Source of the DNA: Colwellia sp. TT2012 | Lineage (GTDB): Bacteria; Pseudomonadota; Gammaproteobacteria; Enterobacterales; Alteromonadaceae | Reading direction: 5' to 3' | DNA: 64,000 nt | Assembly (NCBI RefSeq): GCF_001440345.1 | Contig: NZ_LJYX01000019.1 | Coordinates: 1 to 64,000 of the forward strand | Shown here: positions 52,244 through 62,251 of the stretch, in pieces | Layout of the letters: every line of letters begins with the position of its first letter | How positions within the stretch are numbered: the stretch's first letter is position 1 | Notes under the pieces: generated by a model | What the model saw: the letters and a program-made list of their open reading frames with translations, nothing else | What the model was told of the DNA's origin: nothing | Databases searched by the model: none | Position numbers and translations under genes: made by a program

Positions 52244-53428
52244 CTATAAAGAAAAAGTAAAGTCTAAGCCGACGACACTTTTATCATAGACAATATTGTC
52301 ACGGGTAGAGTTTTGATCGGTATATTCAATGTATAACGCTATATCAACCCAACGTTTAAATTCATAATTAACATCCATATATAAATTATTACTTTTATCT
52401 AGTCGTTCAAACCCCGTATACTCTTCACGTATGTAGCGGTAATTCAGCGTAGTAGTAACCTTTTCATTCCATTGATGTTGCCAGTTTACCCCGTAAATAC
52501 TTTCGCTAATGTAATCACCTTGTACATCAGGATCTTTCGCTGAACGAGATGTTTCCAGTGTTAAGGTGGTATAGGTTAATGGTTGCCAATCAAGATTACC
52601 TTGCCAACTCACCCCTTTAAAATCTTCACGACCAGAATCAGAAAATATTTTCTGCTCTTGACCAATTTTAAAACTACCCGAAGTTAACGCGGTAGCTTCC
52701 CACTTAATTCCGACTAATGCAGTAAAAACATCTGAATCACGTGAAATTGCTTCATCTTTGTCATAATTAATCGCACTAGCTTTGATTTCAAAAAAAGCAT
52801 CGGTACTGGCATTGGTGGTATAAAAAAAGGTAGCGCCTAATGTCGGCTTATCAAAGCTACGGAATTGGGTTATATTAGTAAAGTTAGTGTAGTTTTTATT
52901 ATAATAACGTGCCATCACGGCAATACGCCCCTTAGACGCTAAACTACCATATTCATAGCTTAATTTAGCTAATTGCTCATTATATAATAACGGTTCGGCG
53001 GCCGCATTACCTAAACCTTCAGTAAGCCCGGTACCACGCGCTTCAGACTTTTTATTTGCCTCAAGCTTAATATCAAAACGAGAGCGTGAACTTGGCTCTA
53101 AATGACTGGTAAAAGCTAAATTACCGGTAAGATAATTATCATCAGAGCTATCAAAATAGGTGCCAGACTCTATGCCAACATCTAGCTGGAAGTTATTAAT
53201 ACCGTCATCAAGTAAAAACTTTACTGCTGGTGCCAGGGTGAATATACCACTGCCTGTAGTATCACTCGTTTGACTAAAAATGTTATTGTCGTATTTATAA
53301 CCTGTCTTAATAATAGGTATAATTGCGATGCCAGAGTCTGTTATATAAGGCTCTGGTTCAACGGCAACAACCGAACTACTAAATGCTATAGCGGTAGCAC
53401 TTAATAATAGCTTTATTTTCATACTCAT
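52244..53428 (-). CDS. Outer-membrane beta-barrel exopolysaccharide protein (BBP2/VpsM type), locus B
   Basis: The 394-aa protein has a signal peptide (MSMKIKLLLSATAIAFSSSV, cleavage near VVA) and a long series of alternating beta strands, ending DKSVVGLDFTFSL with a terminal hydrophobic residue. The phrases YKYDNNIF and YEFKRWVDIALYIEYTDQNS recur in BBP2-type porins of exopolysaccharide clusters. Expected place: outer membrane, partner of the Wza-type protein. Paralogue of 17803-19026. Confidence 0.87.
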   Translation of the reverse strand: MSMKIKLLLSATAIAFSSSVVAVEPEPYITDSGIAIIPIIKTGYKYDNNIFSQTSDTTGSGIFTLAPAVKFLLDDGINNFQLDVGIESGTYFDSSDDNYLTGNLAFTSHLEPSSRSRFDIKLEANKKSEARGTGLTEGLGNAAAEPLLYNEQLAKLSYEYGSLASKGRIAVMARYYNKNYTNFTNITQFRSFDKPTLGATFFYTTNASTDAFFEIKASAINYDKDEAISRDSDVFTALVGIKWEATALTSGSFKIGQEQKIFSDSGREDFKGVSWQGNLDWQPLTYTTLTLETSRSAKDPDVQGDYISESIYGVNWQHQWNEKVTTTLNYRYIREEYTGFERLDKSNNLYMDVNYEFKRWVDIALYIEYTDQNSTRDNIVYDKSVVGLDFTFSL

Positions 53429-53485
53429 TTTCTATTCCCTTAAATTGAATTTATGCTTTGTCGTTCAAGTAGATTAACAAGTATT

Positions 53486-54886
53486 TTAATAGGCATTTTT
53501 TGATACAAAACCTTTAAAAACCGTTAATATAATTATTTTTATATCAAGCCAAACAGACCAATTCTTAATATATTGCAGGTCAAATTCAACTCTTTTTTCC
53601 ATTTTTTCCAAGGTATCCGTTTCACCACGCCAGCCATTAATTTGCGCCCAACCGGTAATGCCCGGCTTAACTTTATGGCGTAACATATAAAATTCTACTT
53701 TTTTACGGTATTCTTCATTATGAGATACCGCATGAGGTCTTGGACCCACTATAGACATAGAGCCACTCAGCACATTAAAAAATTGTGGCAGTTCATCTAA
53801 ACTTGTTCTACGCAAAAAACCGCCAAAGGGGGTAATACGGGGATCATTCTTTGTCGCTTGAATAACCTTGTCGCTATTTTCCATCACCGACATGGAACGA
53901 AATTTCCATACTTTTATTTTTTGCCCTGATAAGCCATAACGATCTTGCTTAAATAATACTGGGCCTTTGGAAGTCAATTTAATTACAATCGCTATAAGCA
54001 TAAGTACAGGTAAAATAGTAAATAAAATTAACGAGCCAATAATGACATCTTCACTGCGTTTAATTAAACGACGAATTCCCAGATAAGGCGACTCAAAAAC
54101 ACTGAGCGTATCTATTTCGCCCACATGGTCAATTCGTGAATGCATTAAATTGGATAAAAGAAAGTCAGGAACCAAATGAACATCAACCGTGGTATCACCT
54201 AAGTAAGAAAGTATTTCAGCAATACGTTTTTCAGCCGCTATGGGTAGCGCAATAAATAAAACATCGATTTCACCCGCTCGCGCTTTATTTACCGCAGTAT
54301 CTATAGAGCCAACGATATCATTAGGCTTTAATCCCGTGAGTCTATCGGGTGCTCTGTCTTCAAAGAAACCAACATTGTCATAACCTAATTCATCGTGCAG
54401 CTTAATTTGCTGCATAATTTTAATGCCTAACGGAGTAGCGCCAATGATAGCGACTTTTTTACTGCTCAAGCCCAACTTACGCCTGTTTTTTTTGTAAGAA
54501 CGTAAAGATACACGCCATACAAATAACAAGGTAAAAGCCAGTACAAACCAAAGCGTAATGGTAATACGTGAAAGCTGTTCTGACACTTTAAAAGCAAAGA
54601 AGAAAACAAAAAGGCCGCTAAATGACAGCAGTAAACTTAGCCATGCGGTGAGTACCATCTCTCTTAACTTTCCCGCACGCCAAGAGCGATATAAATTTAA
54701 CCCTTCAGCGACATACGAATAGCTTACCAGCACCACTAAAAGTGCCATTAAATATTCTCGAGATAAAGTAACACCGTAGATATAAGTAGCTATAATCAAA
54801 CTGGAAGTTAAAATAAAGACATCAATAAGTTTACTACCAAAAGCGTTGGTACTAAAACTGTCACTAAAAAGAGCTCGGGGGAGCAT
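53486..54886 (-). CDS. Undecaprenyl-phosphate glucose phosphotransferase (VpsL/WcaJ type), locus B
   Basis: The 466-aa initiating transferase has four N-terminal TM segments, a middle nucleotide-binding-like domain ([15 protein letters not shown]) and a catalytic C-terminus: [38 protein letters not shown] and [10 protein letters not shown]. It ends KNAY like the locus A copy. It starts locus B repeat-unit synthesis on undecaprenyl phosphate. First gene of the vpsLMNO-like operon; the 345-bp region upstream should hold its promoter. Confidence 0.95.
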   Translation of the reverse strand: MLPRALFSDSFSTNAFGSKLIDVFILTSSLIIATYIYGVTLSREYLMALLVVLVSYSYVAEGLNLYRSWRAGKLREMVLTAWLSLLLSFSGLFVFFFAFKVSEQLSRITITLWFVLAFTLLFVWRVSLRSYKKNRRKLGLSSKKVAIIGATPLGIKIMQQIKLHDELGYDNVGFFEDRAPDRLTGLKPNDIVGSIDTAVNKARAGEIDVLFIALPIAAEKRIAEILSYLGDTTVDVHLVPDFLLSNLMHSRIDHVGEIDTLSVFESPYLGIRRLIKRSEDVIIGSLILFTILPVLMLIAIVIKLTSKGPVLFKQDRYGLSGQKIKVWKFRSMSVMENSDKVIQATKNDPRITPFGGFLRRTSLDELPQFFNVLSGSMSIVGPRPHAVSHNEEYRKKVEFYMLRHKVKPGITGWAQINGWRGETDTLEKMEKRVEFDLQYIKNWSVWLDIKIIILTVFKGFVSKNAY

Positions 54887-55231
54887 ATATTTACCCTAAT
54901 ATTTGAAGCCTGTATTTCTATCAATCATTGATGAAATATTTTTGCGTATTATACAGAATTAAAAGCACTAAAAACATTACAAATAGATTAAATTATTATA
55001 TCAAAATATTTTAAAGTGCCTTATTGATTTAATCTTTTTGATAACTACACATATGATAAACATGATGTTGCAACAAAGTGATAACAATGAACTGTAAGGT
55101 TGGAAGTATAAAGTAAATATCCATTTATACTTCAACCACTTAAACTCTATAATTTAACCTTTTCGCGCAAGCTATATAATAACCATACTAGATAACTGCA
55201 TAGTTAATATCATTGCTGCTGTAGTCACCGA
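54887..55231. other. 345-bp region between locus B export operon and manC
   Basis: It is very AT-rich with no gene seen. It contains a long inverted repeat, GGTTGGAAGTATAAA (55098-55112) and TTTATACTTCAACC (55124-55137), 14 paired bases with one bulged G. This may be a hairpin or operator. I found no sigma-54 element here, unlike locus A. Confidence 0.5.
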
Positions 55232-56629
55232 TTAACTCCTTCCATATTTGTCTTCAAAACGGACAATATCATCTTCACCTAAATATGAGCCCGTTTGTAC
55301 TTCAATGAATTCAAGCGGTAATACACCGGGGTTTTCTAATGAGTGGATCGTACCAAGTGGGATATATGTCGATTCATTTTCAGTCATTAAAAAGGTTTTA
55401 TCACCGTTAGTAATTTTGGCTGTACCAGAAACCACACCCAATGTTCTGCCCTGTGATGATGCATTTGAAGAGACAATTTAGCGCCTGGTTTTACTGTAAT
55501 ACTTTTTACTTGGTCACGTTCACCGAAATCAAGTGAATCGTATTTACCCCACGGACGGAACACTTCACGTTGATGTTTATATTCGTAGCGGTCTTGAGAT
55601 TTTAGCTTCTCAACGATGGCTTTAACATCTTGGACTTGGTCTTTACAGGCCACTAATATGGCATCTTTGGTTTCCTCGATAACGAGGTTATCTACTCCAA
55701 CAGTGGTAACTAATTTATTGTTAGCACTAATATAACTATTAGTTGTATTATGGCTAATTATATCACCATGATTTCCATTTTCATCTTTTTCACTTACTTC
55801 CCACAATCATGAAAACGAACCGACATCACTCCAGCCAGCATTCATTGGTACTACTATAGCGTCTTGAGTGCGGTCCATTACTGCATAATCTATCGAATCT
55901 TCTGGGCATTTTTCAAATATATCCGCACTGATACGAGTGAAATCTAAATCTTGGGTTTTGTTTTCATAGGCTTCAGTACAAACGCTTAGCATTTCAGAAG
56001 AAAACTTAGCTAATTCTTCAAGATAGCGAGATGCCTTAAACATACCACTGTTCCACAGGTATTCTCCTGAATCTAGGTATGCTTGCGCTGTGGCTAGGTT
56101 TGGTTTTTCGACAAAGCTGTCTACATCAAAGCCAACAGCTTCATTCTGTGCTTGTTTAGTGCCTTGTTTAATATAGCCATAACCCGTTTCTGGTTTAGTT
56201 GGTACAATACCAAAGGTAACTAATTTATTTTGTTCAGCAAAAGCTGTTGCTGTAACAACGGCATTTTGAAATGCTTTAACATTTTTAATGACATGATCCG
56301 CAGCTAATATTAATAATAATGGGTCTTCACCATTAGCCATGGCAGCCAAAGTAATTGCCGGAGCGGTATTCTTACCCATAGGCTCTAGAATGATATCACT
56401 AGCGCCAGTGCCATTAGCACGCAACTGTTCGGCAACAATAAATCGATGTTCTTCATTACAAATAATTAACGGCTGTAAACAATTGCTGCTATCAAGACGA
56501 TTAATAGTTTCTTGCAATCGGTGTTTTATCATTTAATAATGCTAAAAACTGCTTAGGGTGTAACGCACGAGACAAAGGCCATAAACGACTGCCACTACCG
56601 CAAGACATAATTATAGGTAAAATCATCAT
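55232..56629 (-). pseudogene. manC: Mannose-1-phosphate guanylyltransferase/isomerase, frameshifted
   Basis: Four stretches in shifting frames make up one Man[21 protein letters not shown] (from 56629), LQETINRL to GWSDVGSFS (56532-55807), [12 protein letters not shown] to [10 protein letters not shown] (55806 to about 55455), and [15 protein letters not shown] to the end (55441-55232). Three frameshifts, near 56530, 55806 and 55450, break it. The nucleotidyl signature, normally [13 protein letters not shown], reads SCGSGSRL, a sign of relaxed selection. ManC makes GDP-mannose and also has an isomerase cupin domain, here the last two pieces. Sequencing errors at homopolymers are possible but would not explain the motif change. 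Confidence 0.88.
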
Positions 56630-56946
56630 ATTTACTTATATATAAAGTTTTCAAAACCATTGTGCTTAACAAACTTAGGTAAATAAGCATTTTATCAAGC
56701 CTCAAATAAACACTAGCCTACATTATGAGCATAGAACTGCGCGCAAAGAGCTATATAGGCTTACCCATGAATTAATAATTTTCGCTATTATACTTAAAAT
56801 AGTGGTCTGGAATAAAAACATTGACAAAGATTGTTATGTGGTGTTTTATTTTTTTCTTTACTTTAATTAAGTAACTGAGAAATAGCGCCTAAATAGCATG
56901 GGTGATTTACCCCTTAGCTTCAAAGTATATTTAGGCTAAAGCTACT
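56630..56946. other. 317-bp region upstream of manC
   Basis: AT-rich. I see no gene, no terminator and no convincing sigma-54 element. Confidence 0.4.
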
Positions 56947-58104
56947 CTAACGTTTACGTTCTAACACCTCAACATTCATTTTAATCACATTGGCTAAGCT
57001 ATGCGCACTGGTTCCACCATCACCACAATTAGCTAAAAAAGGGGTACCATTTGTTAATACATAATTCTGACCTAAGGTTACCGTGTTAGCATTTACATTA
57101 ACAAAAGTAGAAAAAAGGCAAACACCAACAAACCTAGTACTTGTTGCACTAATCAGATTACCGGTAATTAAGGCATTCCCCTGCCCTACAGCAATACCGA
57201 TAGGTCTGTAACCGGAACGGTTAGTAACTCCAATAATATTATTGTGACTGATTGTTATCTGTGAATCAGGGCCATAGCGATTAGCAGTTGCTACGGTGAT
57301 GGCTCCATTAAACTTGAGGTTGGTGTTTATAATATTGTTTGAATGAATATTAACGTTTTTAGTATTAATTTTTATGTCAATCGCTTCATTCATGGTGTTT
57401 GATATACTATTACCTTCGATTCTTACATTATTTATAACTTGATTGTAATTATCATTACCATCACCGATATAAATACCTTCTCCATACTGAGCAAGCCTTT
57501 TACCCGTACCTGAAATTATATTGTCAGCAATAACAAAATTTTCAAGCGACTGCTTTGCTATGCCCGACTTAACAATAATGCCCTCTTGGCCAACATTATA
57601 AATAGTATTATTAACAAGAGTTAAATCTGAAGAGCCTTGCGCATAAATACCATACATACCGCCAGATAAAGTAAATTCTGAAATAATAATATTTTTAGAG
57701 TTTTTTATAGCTATGCCCGTACCAGAATAACTATTTTGTATAATTTGAACATCTGCGTCAGTTTCGGCTTTTAAGGTAATATTATTTATTCCTCCCTGAA
57801 TATTTTCAATTTTAATAGCAGGATAAATACCCGTTTTAAAACAAATAACCTCACCAGAAGTACTATTTAATAAGGCTTCATTAATATCATTATATTCAAT
57901 GGTAATTTTAGCTTGGGATTTCGTAGATATAAGTGCAGGGATAGCAGCACTTGATTCAGTTAAAGGGAGAGTACTAAGTGGGTGAGAACTTAAAGTACTC
58001 ACCATATACATAGTACAGGGTTGCGCAATAACGCTAGCCTGAAAAAAAAGGAGAGTGAAAATAAAAAAAACAATCATGAAATCGCTAACCTTTTTCACTT
58101 CCAA
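56947..58104 (-). CDS. Secreted right-handed beta-helix protein
   Basis: The 385-aa protein has a signal peptide (about 1-28, ending VIAQ). Parallel beta-helix repeats of the PbH1 type follow: IKNSKNIIISEFTLSGGMYG, GSSDLTLVNNTIYNVGQEGI, NNVRIEGNSISNTMNEAIDI and DSQITISHNNIIGVTNRSG. Proteins of this fold in polysaccharide loci include lyases and mannuronan-epimerase relatives. No catalytic triad can be claimed from sequence alone. It overlaps the flippase gene by 10 bp, so it is made with the locus B assembly genes. Confidence 0.82.
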   Translation of the reverse strand: MEVKKVSDFMIVFFIFTLLFFQASVIAQPCTMYMVSTLSSHPLSTLPLTESSAAIPALISTKSQAKITIEYNDINEALLNSTSGEVICFKTGIYPAIKIENIQGGINNITLKAETDADVQIIQNSYSGTGIAIKNSKNIIISEFTLSGGMYGIYAQGSSDLTLVNNTIYNVGQEGIIVKSGIAKQSLENFVIADNIISGTGKRLAQYGEGIYIGDGNDNYNQVINNVRIEGNSISNTMNEAIDIKINTKNVNIHSNNIINTNLKFNGAITVATANRYGPDSQITISHNNIIGVTNRSGYRPIGIAVGQGNALITGNLISATSTRFVGVCLFSTFVNVNANTVTLGQNYVLTNGTPFLANCGDGGTSAHSLANVIKMNVEVLERKR

Positions 58105-59537
58105 TACAACTTTTGCAATACAACGTAACCAGCCCCCGTAACCGCTAACGAACTAAGACCTAATAGACACAAGTGATACAAAGCACTTTGATAAGTCATT
58201 AACGACAGTTCGGGTTGTTGCACTAGGTCTAAAAATAACAAATTAACATAAGGACATAAAACAATACAAAAAATAAGAAATAAGTTCGTATTATATTTAC
58301 GTTTAAATATACGGGTCTGCATGACCCAAAAGCATTGAATAAAATTAATAACAAAACCGACCACTAATAACTGACATAACAAGATTAAATCAACAAAATA
58401 TACCCCGACAATTATCATGGTAACGTTCACAATAGAGCTAAATATGCCACAATAAAATTGTGATTTTGACTGACCAACCGCTTGATATATTCCGCCAGTA
58501 GAGCTTAAGACCATTTGCAAAGGAATACTTACCGCCAATAAACTTAAATATTGGCCAGCTTCATGCCACTGCGGGCCAAACATAATATAAATAACTTCAT
58601 CGGCTCCCCAAAATAAAACCCAAGAAACAAAAAAACCTAACATCGCTAACTTAAAGGCGATGGGATAATATTCTTTTTCAATAATCTCTACCTGGTGTTT
58701 ATATTTAGTTAACACCGGTTGTAGCGCAGGTGTAATGGCAAAAGTAAATAACTGCAGCGGATAACGCATCACTTGGTATGACTTCTCATAAAGACCCACG
58801 GTAGCGACACCAAAGTATTTTGTAATTAATATAGTGTCTAAGTTTCGTGAAAAATAATTTAATAAATTAAAACCCAATTGATACTTAGCAAAACTCAATA
58901 AAATTTTAATGGATGAAAGGCTTCGACCTAACCGAGGTTGTCCTATGGTCGTTTTTGACGATTTTAGATAATAAAAAAAGAAGCGAATACTCGGTACAAA
59001 AACAAATTTACTGGCTAAGGCCAGAAAACCGTAGTCTAAATAGAATAAAGTAATACATAAAACAAAGGCTAAAAATTCCGCATAAATATCGGCTTTGGCA
59101 ATGTCGATAAACAACGAATCTTTTTGTAATGTCGCCACTGGCAGCATAGACGCCGACGAGGCCAATATAACAAAACACACAATGATGGTCAGGTTAAAAC
59201 TGTCGTCCCCCAAACCCAGCCAAACAAACATACTGTCGGCACTGATAAAAAAAACACCGACAAGCGCCAAGCCTAATAACAAGGTAAAAGAAAATATACC
59301 GTCTCGGTCTTTTGCCGATAAGGTATCAGCATACACCACCGCAGGCCCTAAACTTGAAGTAGCAACCAATTGAAAAAACATAACAATAACTTGTAGTGCG
59401 GCCAGAATACCAAACATTTCAGGGGTAAATATGCGAGACAGAATGGCCAGCGACAATATTTGAAAAATATAAAGACTATACTTTCCCGTTAGGCTGTGCA
59501 AAATCGCTTTATTTAGCTCTTTATTAATTTTTGTCAT
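58095..59537 (-). CDS. wzx: Wzx-type lipopolysaccharide/exopolysaccharide flippase, locus B
   Basis: The 480-aa MOP-superfamily protein has about 12-14 hydrophobic segments and the family's N-terminal pattern ILSLAILSRIFTPEMFGILA. It resembles the WzxC/MviN-like exporters of colanic-acid type loci. It should flip the locus B repeat unit across the inner membrane. The locus A flippase is shorter and quite different, which supports separate substrates. Confidence 0.92.
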   Translation of the reverse strand: MTKINKELNKAILHSLTGKYSLYIFQILSLAILSRIFTPEMFGILAALQVIVMFFQLVATSSLGPAVVYADTLSAKDRDGIFSFTLLLGLALVGVFFISADSMFVWLGLGDDSFNLTIIVCFVILASSASMLPVATLQKDSLFIDIAKADIYAEFLAFVLCITLFYLDYGFLALASKFVFVPSIRFFFYYLKSSKTTIGQPRLGRSLSSIKILLSFAKYQLGFNLLNYFSRNLDTILITKYFGVATVGLYEKSYQVMRYPLQLFTFAITPALQPVLTKYKHQVEIIEKEYYPIAFKLAMLGFFVSWVLFWGADEVIYIMFGPQWHEAGQYLSLLAVSIPLQMVLSSTGGIYQAVGQSKSQFYCGIFSSIVNVTMIIVGVYFVDLILLCQLLVVGFVINFIQCFWVMQTRIFKRKYNTNLFLIFCIVLCPYVNLLFLDLVQQPELSLMTYQSALYHLCLLGLSSLAVTGAGYVVLQKLYWK

Positions 59538-59597
59538 TAAAACTCATTATATACAGTCAAGAAAATACAGTTTAAAAGTACAATTACGAAAAACAGG

Positions 59598-60593
59598 CTA
59601 AGAAAAAAATGCATTTTTTAACGTTTTTGCCATCGTATAATTTGTTATATCTACCGGCTGGGTTAAAATCTCACGGGCTGATAGTTCGTCAAAGGTAATT
59701 TCAGGCATTGGCGTATCGGGTAAGGTAACCGTAAATAATTCACTACCAATTTCATTGGCAATTTGTAGCTGATGATCATCGGAAAATTCATTATATTTTG
59801 CCACGCGTGGCACAAAAATCACTTTCTTTTGATAACTCAGCATTAAATTAATACTGCCAATACCACAATGACTGATCACCAAACTCGCCTGTTTTACTAG
59901 CGACTCCATTTCGTCTCTGCTGATCATCTCAACCACTTCACCATTAGCGGGTAGTTGAGTCACTTTATTATGGCTGGCTTGTATCACCCATTTCACCCGT
60001 TTGTCGTGATATAACGGTAACGCGGCTAGCAGGGTAAACAAGCGAGCAAAGTCATATTGATTAGTGCCAACGGTTACAAGGATCATAGGGCAATCATCAA
60101 CTTTCTTAGACGTTACTTTATAGTTGTTCTCACATAAAATATCGAAACATTTACCAATATATTTAGCCTGATTTTTTTCCGCTATTTTTTGCCACTGACA
60201 ATAAAAGTCATTGTATAAGTTATACTTTTTAACCAGCTTACCGGTATTCGATAATTCTACTACCCTTGATAAGGTGTCTAAATAGACAAACTTAATAGGG
60301 AGAAACTTACATAACAAAGCAAACGGTAAAACGATGGGGCCACCGGTACTAAAAACTACCGATGGGCGTTCACGCAATAATACGTACACAGCATAAAAAA
60401 TATTAAAAAAGTGAATCAGGAAATTATGTTGCGTATCCCAAATTTTGTACACTTTTTTAATTTTATCGTTACTGATATTTTTTTTATTCGATACCAAGGA
60501 AATATTTTCACACAGACTAGTAGCACACATAGCTTGCGTTAAATGACCACCAGCCGAGGCTATTATTAATATTCTTTTACTATATTCCATCAC
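59598..60593 (-). CDS. Fused Alg14/Alg13-type glycosyltransferase (PssD-PssE fusion)
   Basis: The 331-aa protein joins two halves that are often separate polypeptides. Residues about 1-160 are Alg14/PssD-like (ILIIASAGGHLTQAM, VVFSTGGPIVLPFALLCKFL, the membrane-anchoring acceptor half). Residues about 168-330 are Alg13/PssE-like, a GT28 C-terminal donor half (MILVTVGTNQYDFARL, VISHCGIGSINLML). It probably adds the second sugar to the lipid-linked glucose. It overlaps the acyltransferase gene by 14 bp. Confidence 0.87.
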   Translation of the reverse strand: MMEYSKRILIIASAGGHLTQAMCATSLCENISLVSNKKNISNDKIKKVYKIWDTQHNFLIHFFNIFYAVYVLLRERPSVVFSTGGPIVLPFALLCKFLPIKFVYLDTLSRVVELSNTGKLVKKYNLYNDFYCQWQKIAEKNQAKYIGKCFDILCENNYKVTSKKVDDCPMILVTVGTNQYDFARLFTLLAALPLYHDKRVKWVIQASHNKVTQLPANGEVVEMISRDEMESLVKQASLVISHCGIGSINLMLSYQKKVIFVPRVAKYNEFSDDHQLQIANEIGSELFTVTLPDTPMPEITFDELSAREILTQPVDITNYTMAKTLKNAFFS

Positions 60594-61650
60594 TTACCCT
60601 ATTAGTGATTGTCTCTTTTTTATATTTAGCAGTAAATTTCCTCGCTAAAGTTACGCCTGGTTTCTCTACAAATCGACAACTCAGTTCAGCAACAATAATA
60701 GAAACAATTAAGACAGTTAAAAACACTAGAGCAAAACCTAACGAGGTAAAGGCGAAGTCACCAAATAGGTGAAATACAGCACCAATCACCACAGCATGTA
60801 ATAAATAAAGAGAATAAGAAACCTTACCTAAATAGATAAAAAACGGATTGTTTAACTTTATTTTGGTAACCAATAGATAAAATACAGTAAAAGCAGACAA
60901 CTGAGTTACATACCAAGATAGCCAACCATCTAAGTAATACATACGCTGTGCGACAAACAAGCTAGCAAAATAAAAAATGGTTAATATAATTAAGGGGATT
61001 TTCAATTCAGTTTGCTTTTCAAGTAAGTAATTACGTAAAACAGCGCCATAAAACATAGCAGACAAACCTAAAGGCATAATTATAGGAATTTTAATATGAT
61101 AATAATAACGAATGCTAGCAAAGACAATAGCAGCAAGACTTAAAAGTACCGAGAGTGTTATTAAGTATTTATTATTCTTCAGGCCTCCAAAGTAAAATAA
61201 CCCTGCACAAGCAATATAAAAAACCAACTCTAAATGCAATGTCCAATAAGCCCCTATAACACTTTCGACACCTAAGAACTTATGAATCATAGTGAAATTA
61301 ACTAATACTTGTTGAGGTGAATCAACATGCACCCCTACCCCTAATCCAATAATAGTGGCCACTATTATTGAAAACCAATAAGCGGGATATAGTCTAAAAA
61401 AACGTTTAATTGCAAAGTTTTTCAGTGCATTTGGTGTTTCACCTTTTAAGCTCCAAGGAATAACAAAACCACTAGTGATAAAAAAAACAATGACCCCTAA
61501 ACGACCTAAATCAACGGTACTATTAAATCCTGATAATATCGGGTATGCACCCTCATTATATTTAAGAAAAACTTCAAACGTATGATGTACTACAACTAAT
61601 AATGCAGCAAGCCCACGAATAGAATCAAGATAACCTAACCTGTTGTTCAT
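60580..61650 (-). CDS. Acyltransferase 3 family membrane protein
   Basis: The 356-aa protein has about ten TM segments and the family start LGYLDSIRGLAALLVVVHHT, with the conserved His in HHTFEVF, then IVFFITSGFVIPWSL and RFFRLYPAYW. Family members O-acetylate or O-acylate surface polysaccharides at the inner membrane. Probable role: decoration of the locus B polymer. It ends within the glycosyltransferase gene. Confidence 0.92.
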   Translation of the reverse strand: MNNRLGYLDSIRGLAALLVVVHHTFEVFLKYNEGAYPILSGFNSTVDLGRLGVIVFFITSGFVIPWSLKGETPNALKNFAIKRFFRLYPAYWFSIIVATIIGLGVGVHVDSPQQVLVNFTMIHKFLGVESVIGAYWTLHLELVFYIACAGLFYFGGLKNNKYLITLSVLLSLAAIVFASIRYYYHIKIPIIMPLGLSAMFYGAVLRNYLLEKQTELKIPLIILTIFYFASLFVAQRMYYLDGWLSWYVTQLSAFTVFYLLVTKIKLNNPFFIYLGKVSYSLYLLHAVVIGAVFHLFGDFAFTSLGFALVFLTVLIVSIIVAELSCRFVEKPGVTLARKFTAKYKKETITNRVSDGI

Positions 61651-61723
61651 AAAACCTTCCTAATAAATTTTTTACTAACTAACTTTTATATTTTCCAGTA
61701 AAGAGCTGTAATATATTAAAACC

Positions 61724-62251
61724 TCACACTGAGCCATTTCCATTGTTACGTTTACTTATTATTTTAGCTGGCACGCCACCAACAATAGAAAATTCAGCAA
61801 CATCTTTAGTCACCACCGCACCTGCGGCCACTATCGCGCCTTTACCTATAGTGACTCCGGGAAGAACAGTGACATTGCGACCTAACCAAACATCGTCTTC
61901 AATAACTACGGCTTTCTCTGCTCGATACCCTTGCAATGACATAGGAATATCCGTGCGTTCAAATTCATGCATGCGGCTTAATAACGAAACATTCGGTGCA
62001 ATCAATACATCATTGCCGATAGTGACTTGCTCTAAATAGACATTTTCATTGATACGACAGCCACTACCAAAAGTAACTTTTTTGCCTTTCGCAATATAAA
62101 CACCACCGCCAATCATGGCGGGATTACCACCTGTCGCCATGATGTTCAGTACATTTTTAAAATACCAAACACGCCAGTTAGAAAAAATAGGGGTAAAACG
62201 TGCTGAGGGTAATTTACTTAAAAAGAGGTAATAAAAAAGTATTTTAATCAT
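61724..62251 (-). CDS. Hexapeptide-repeat acetyltransferase (WcaF/maltose-acetyltransferase-like)
   Basis: This 175-aa left-handed beta-helix enzyme has repeats through [40 protein letters not shown] (His at the active-site position) and [20 protein letters not shown], then the cap [15 protein letters not shown]. It is likely to acetylate a sugar with acetyl-CoA. It overlaps the upstream GT4 gene by 4 bp. A second, shorter hexapeptide enzyme is in locus A. Confidence 0.9.
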   Translation of the reverse strand: MIKILFYYLFLSKLPSARFTPIFSNWRVWYFKNVLNIMATGGNPAMIGGGVYIAKGKKVTFGSGCRINENVYLEQVTIGNDVLIAPNVSLLSRMHEFERTDIPMSLQGYRAEKAVVIEDDVWLGRNVTVLPGVTIGKGAIVAAGAVVTKDVAEFSIVGGVPAKIISKRNNGNGSV

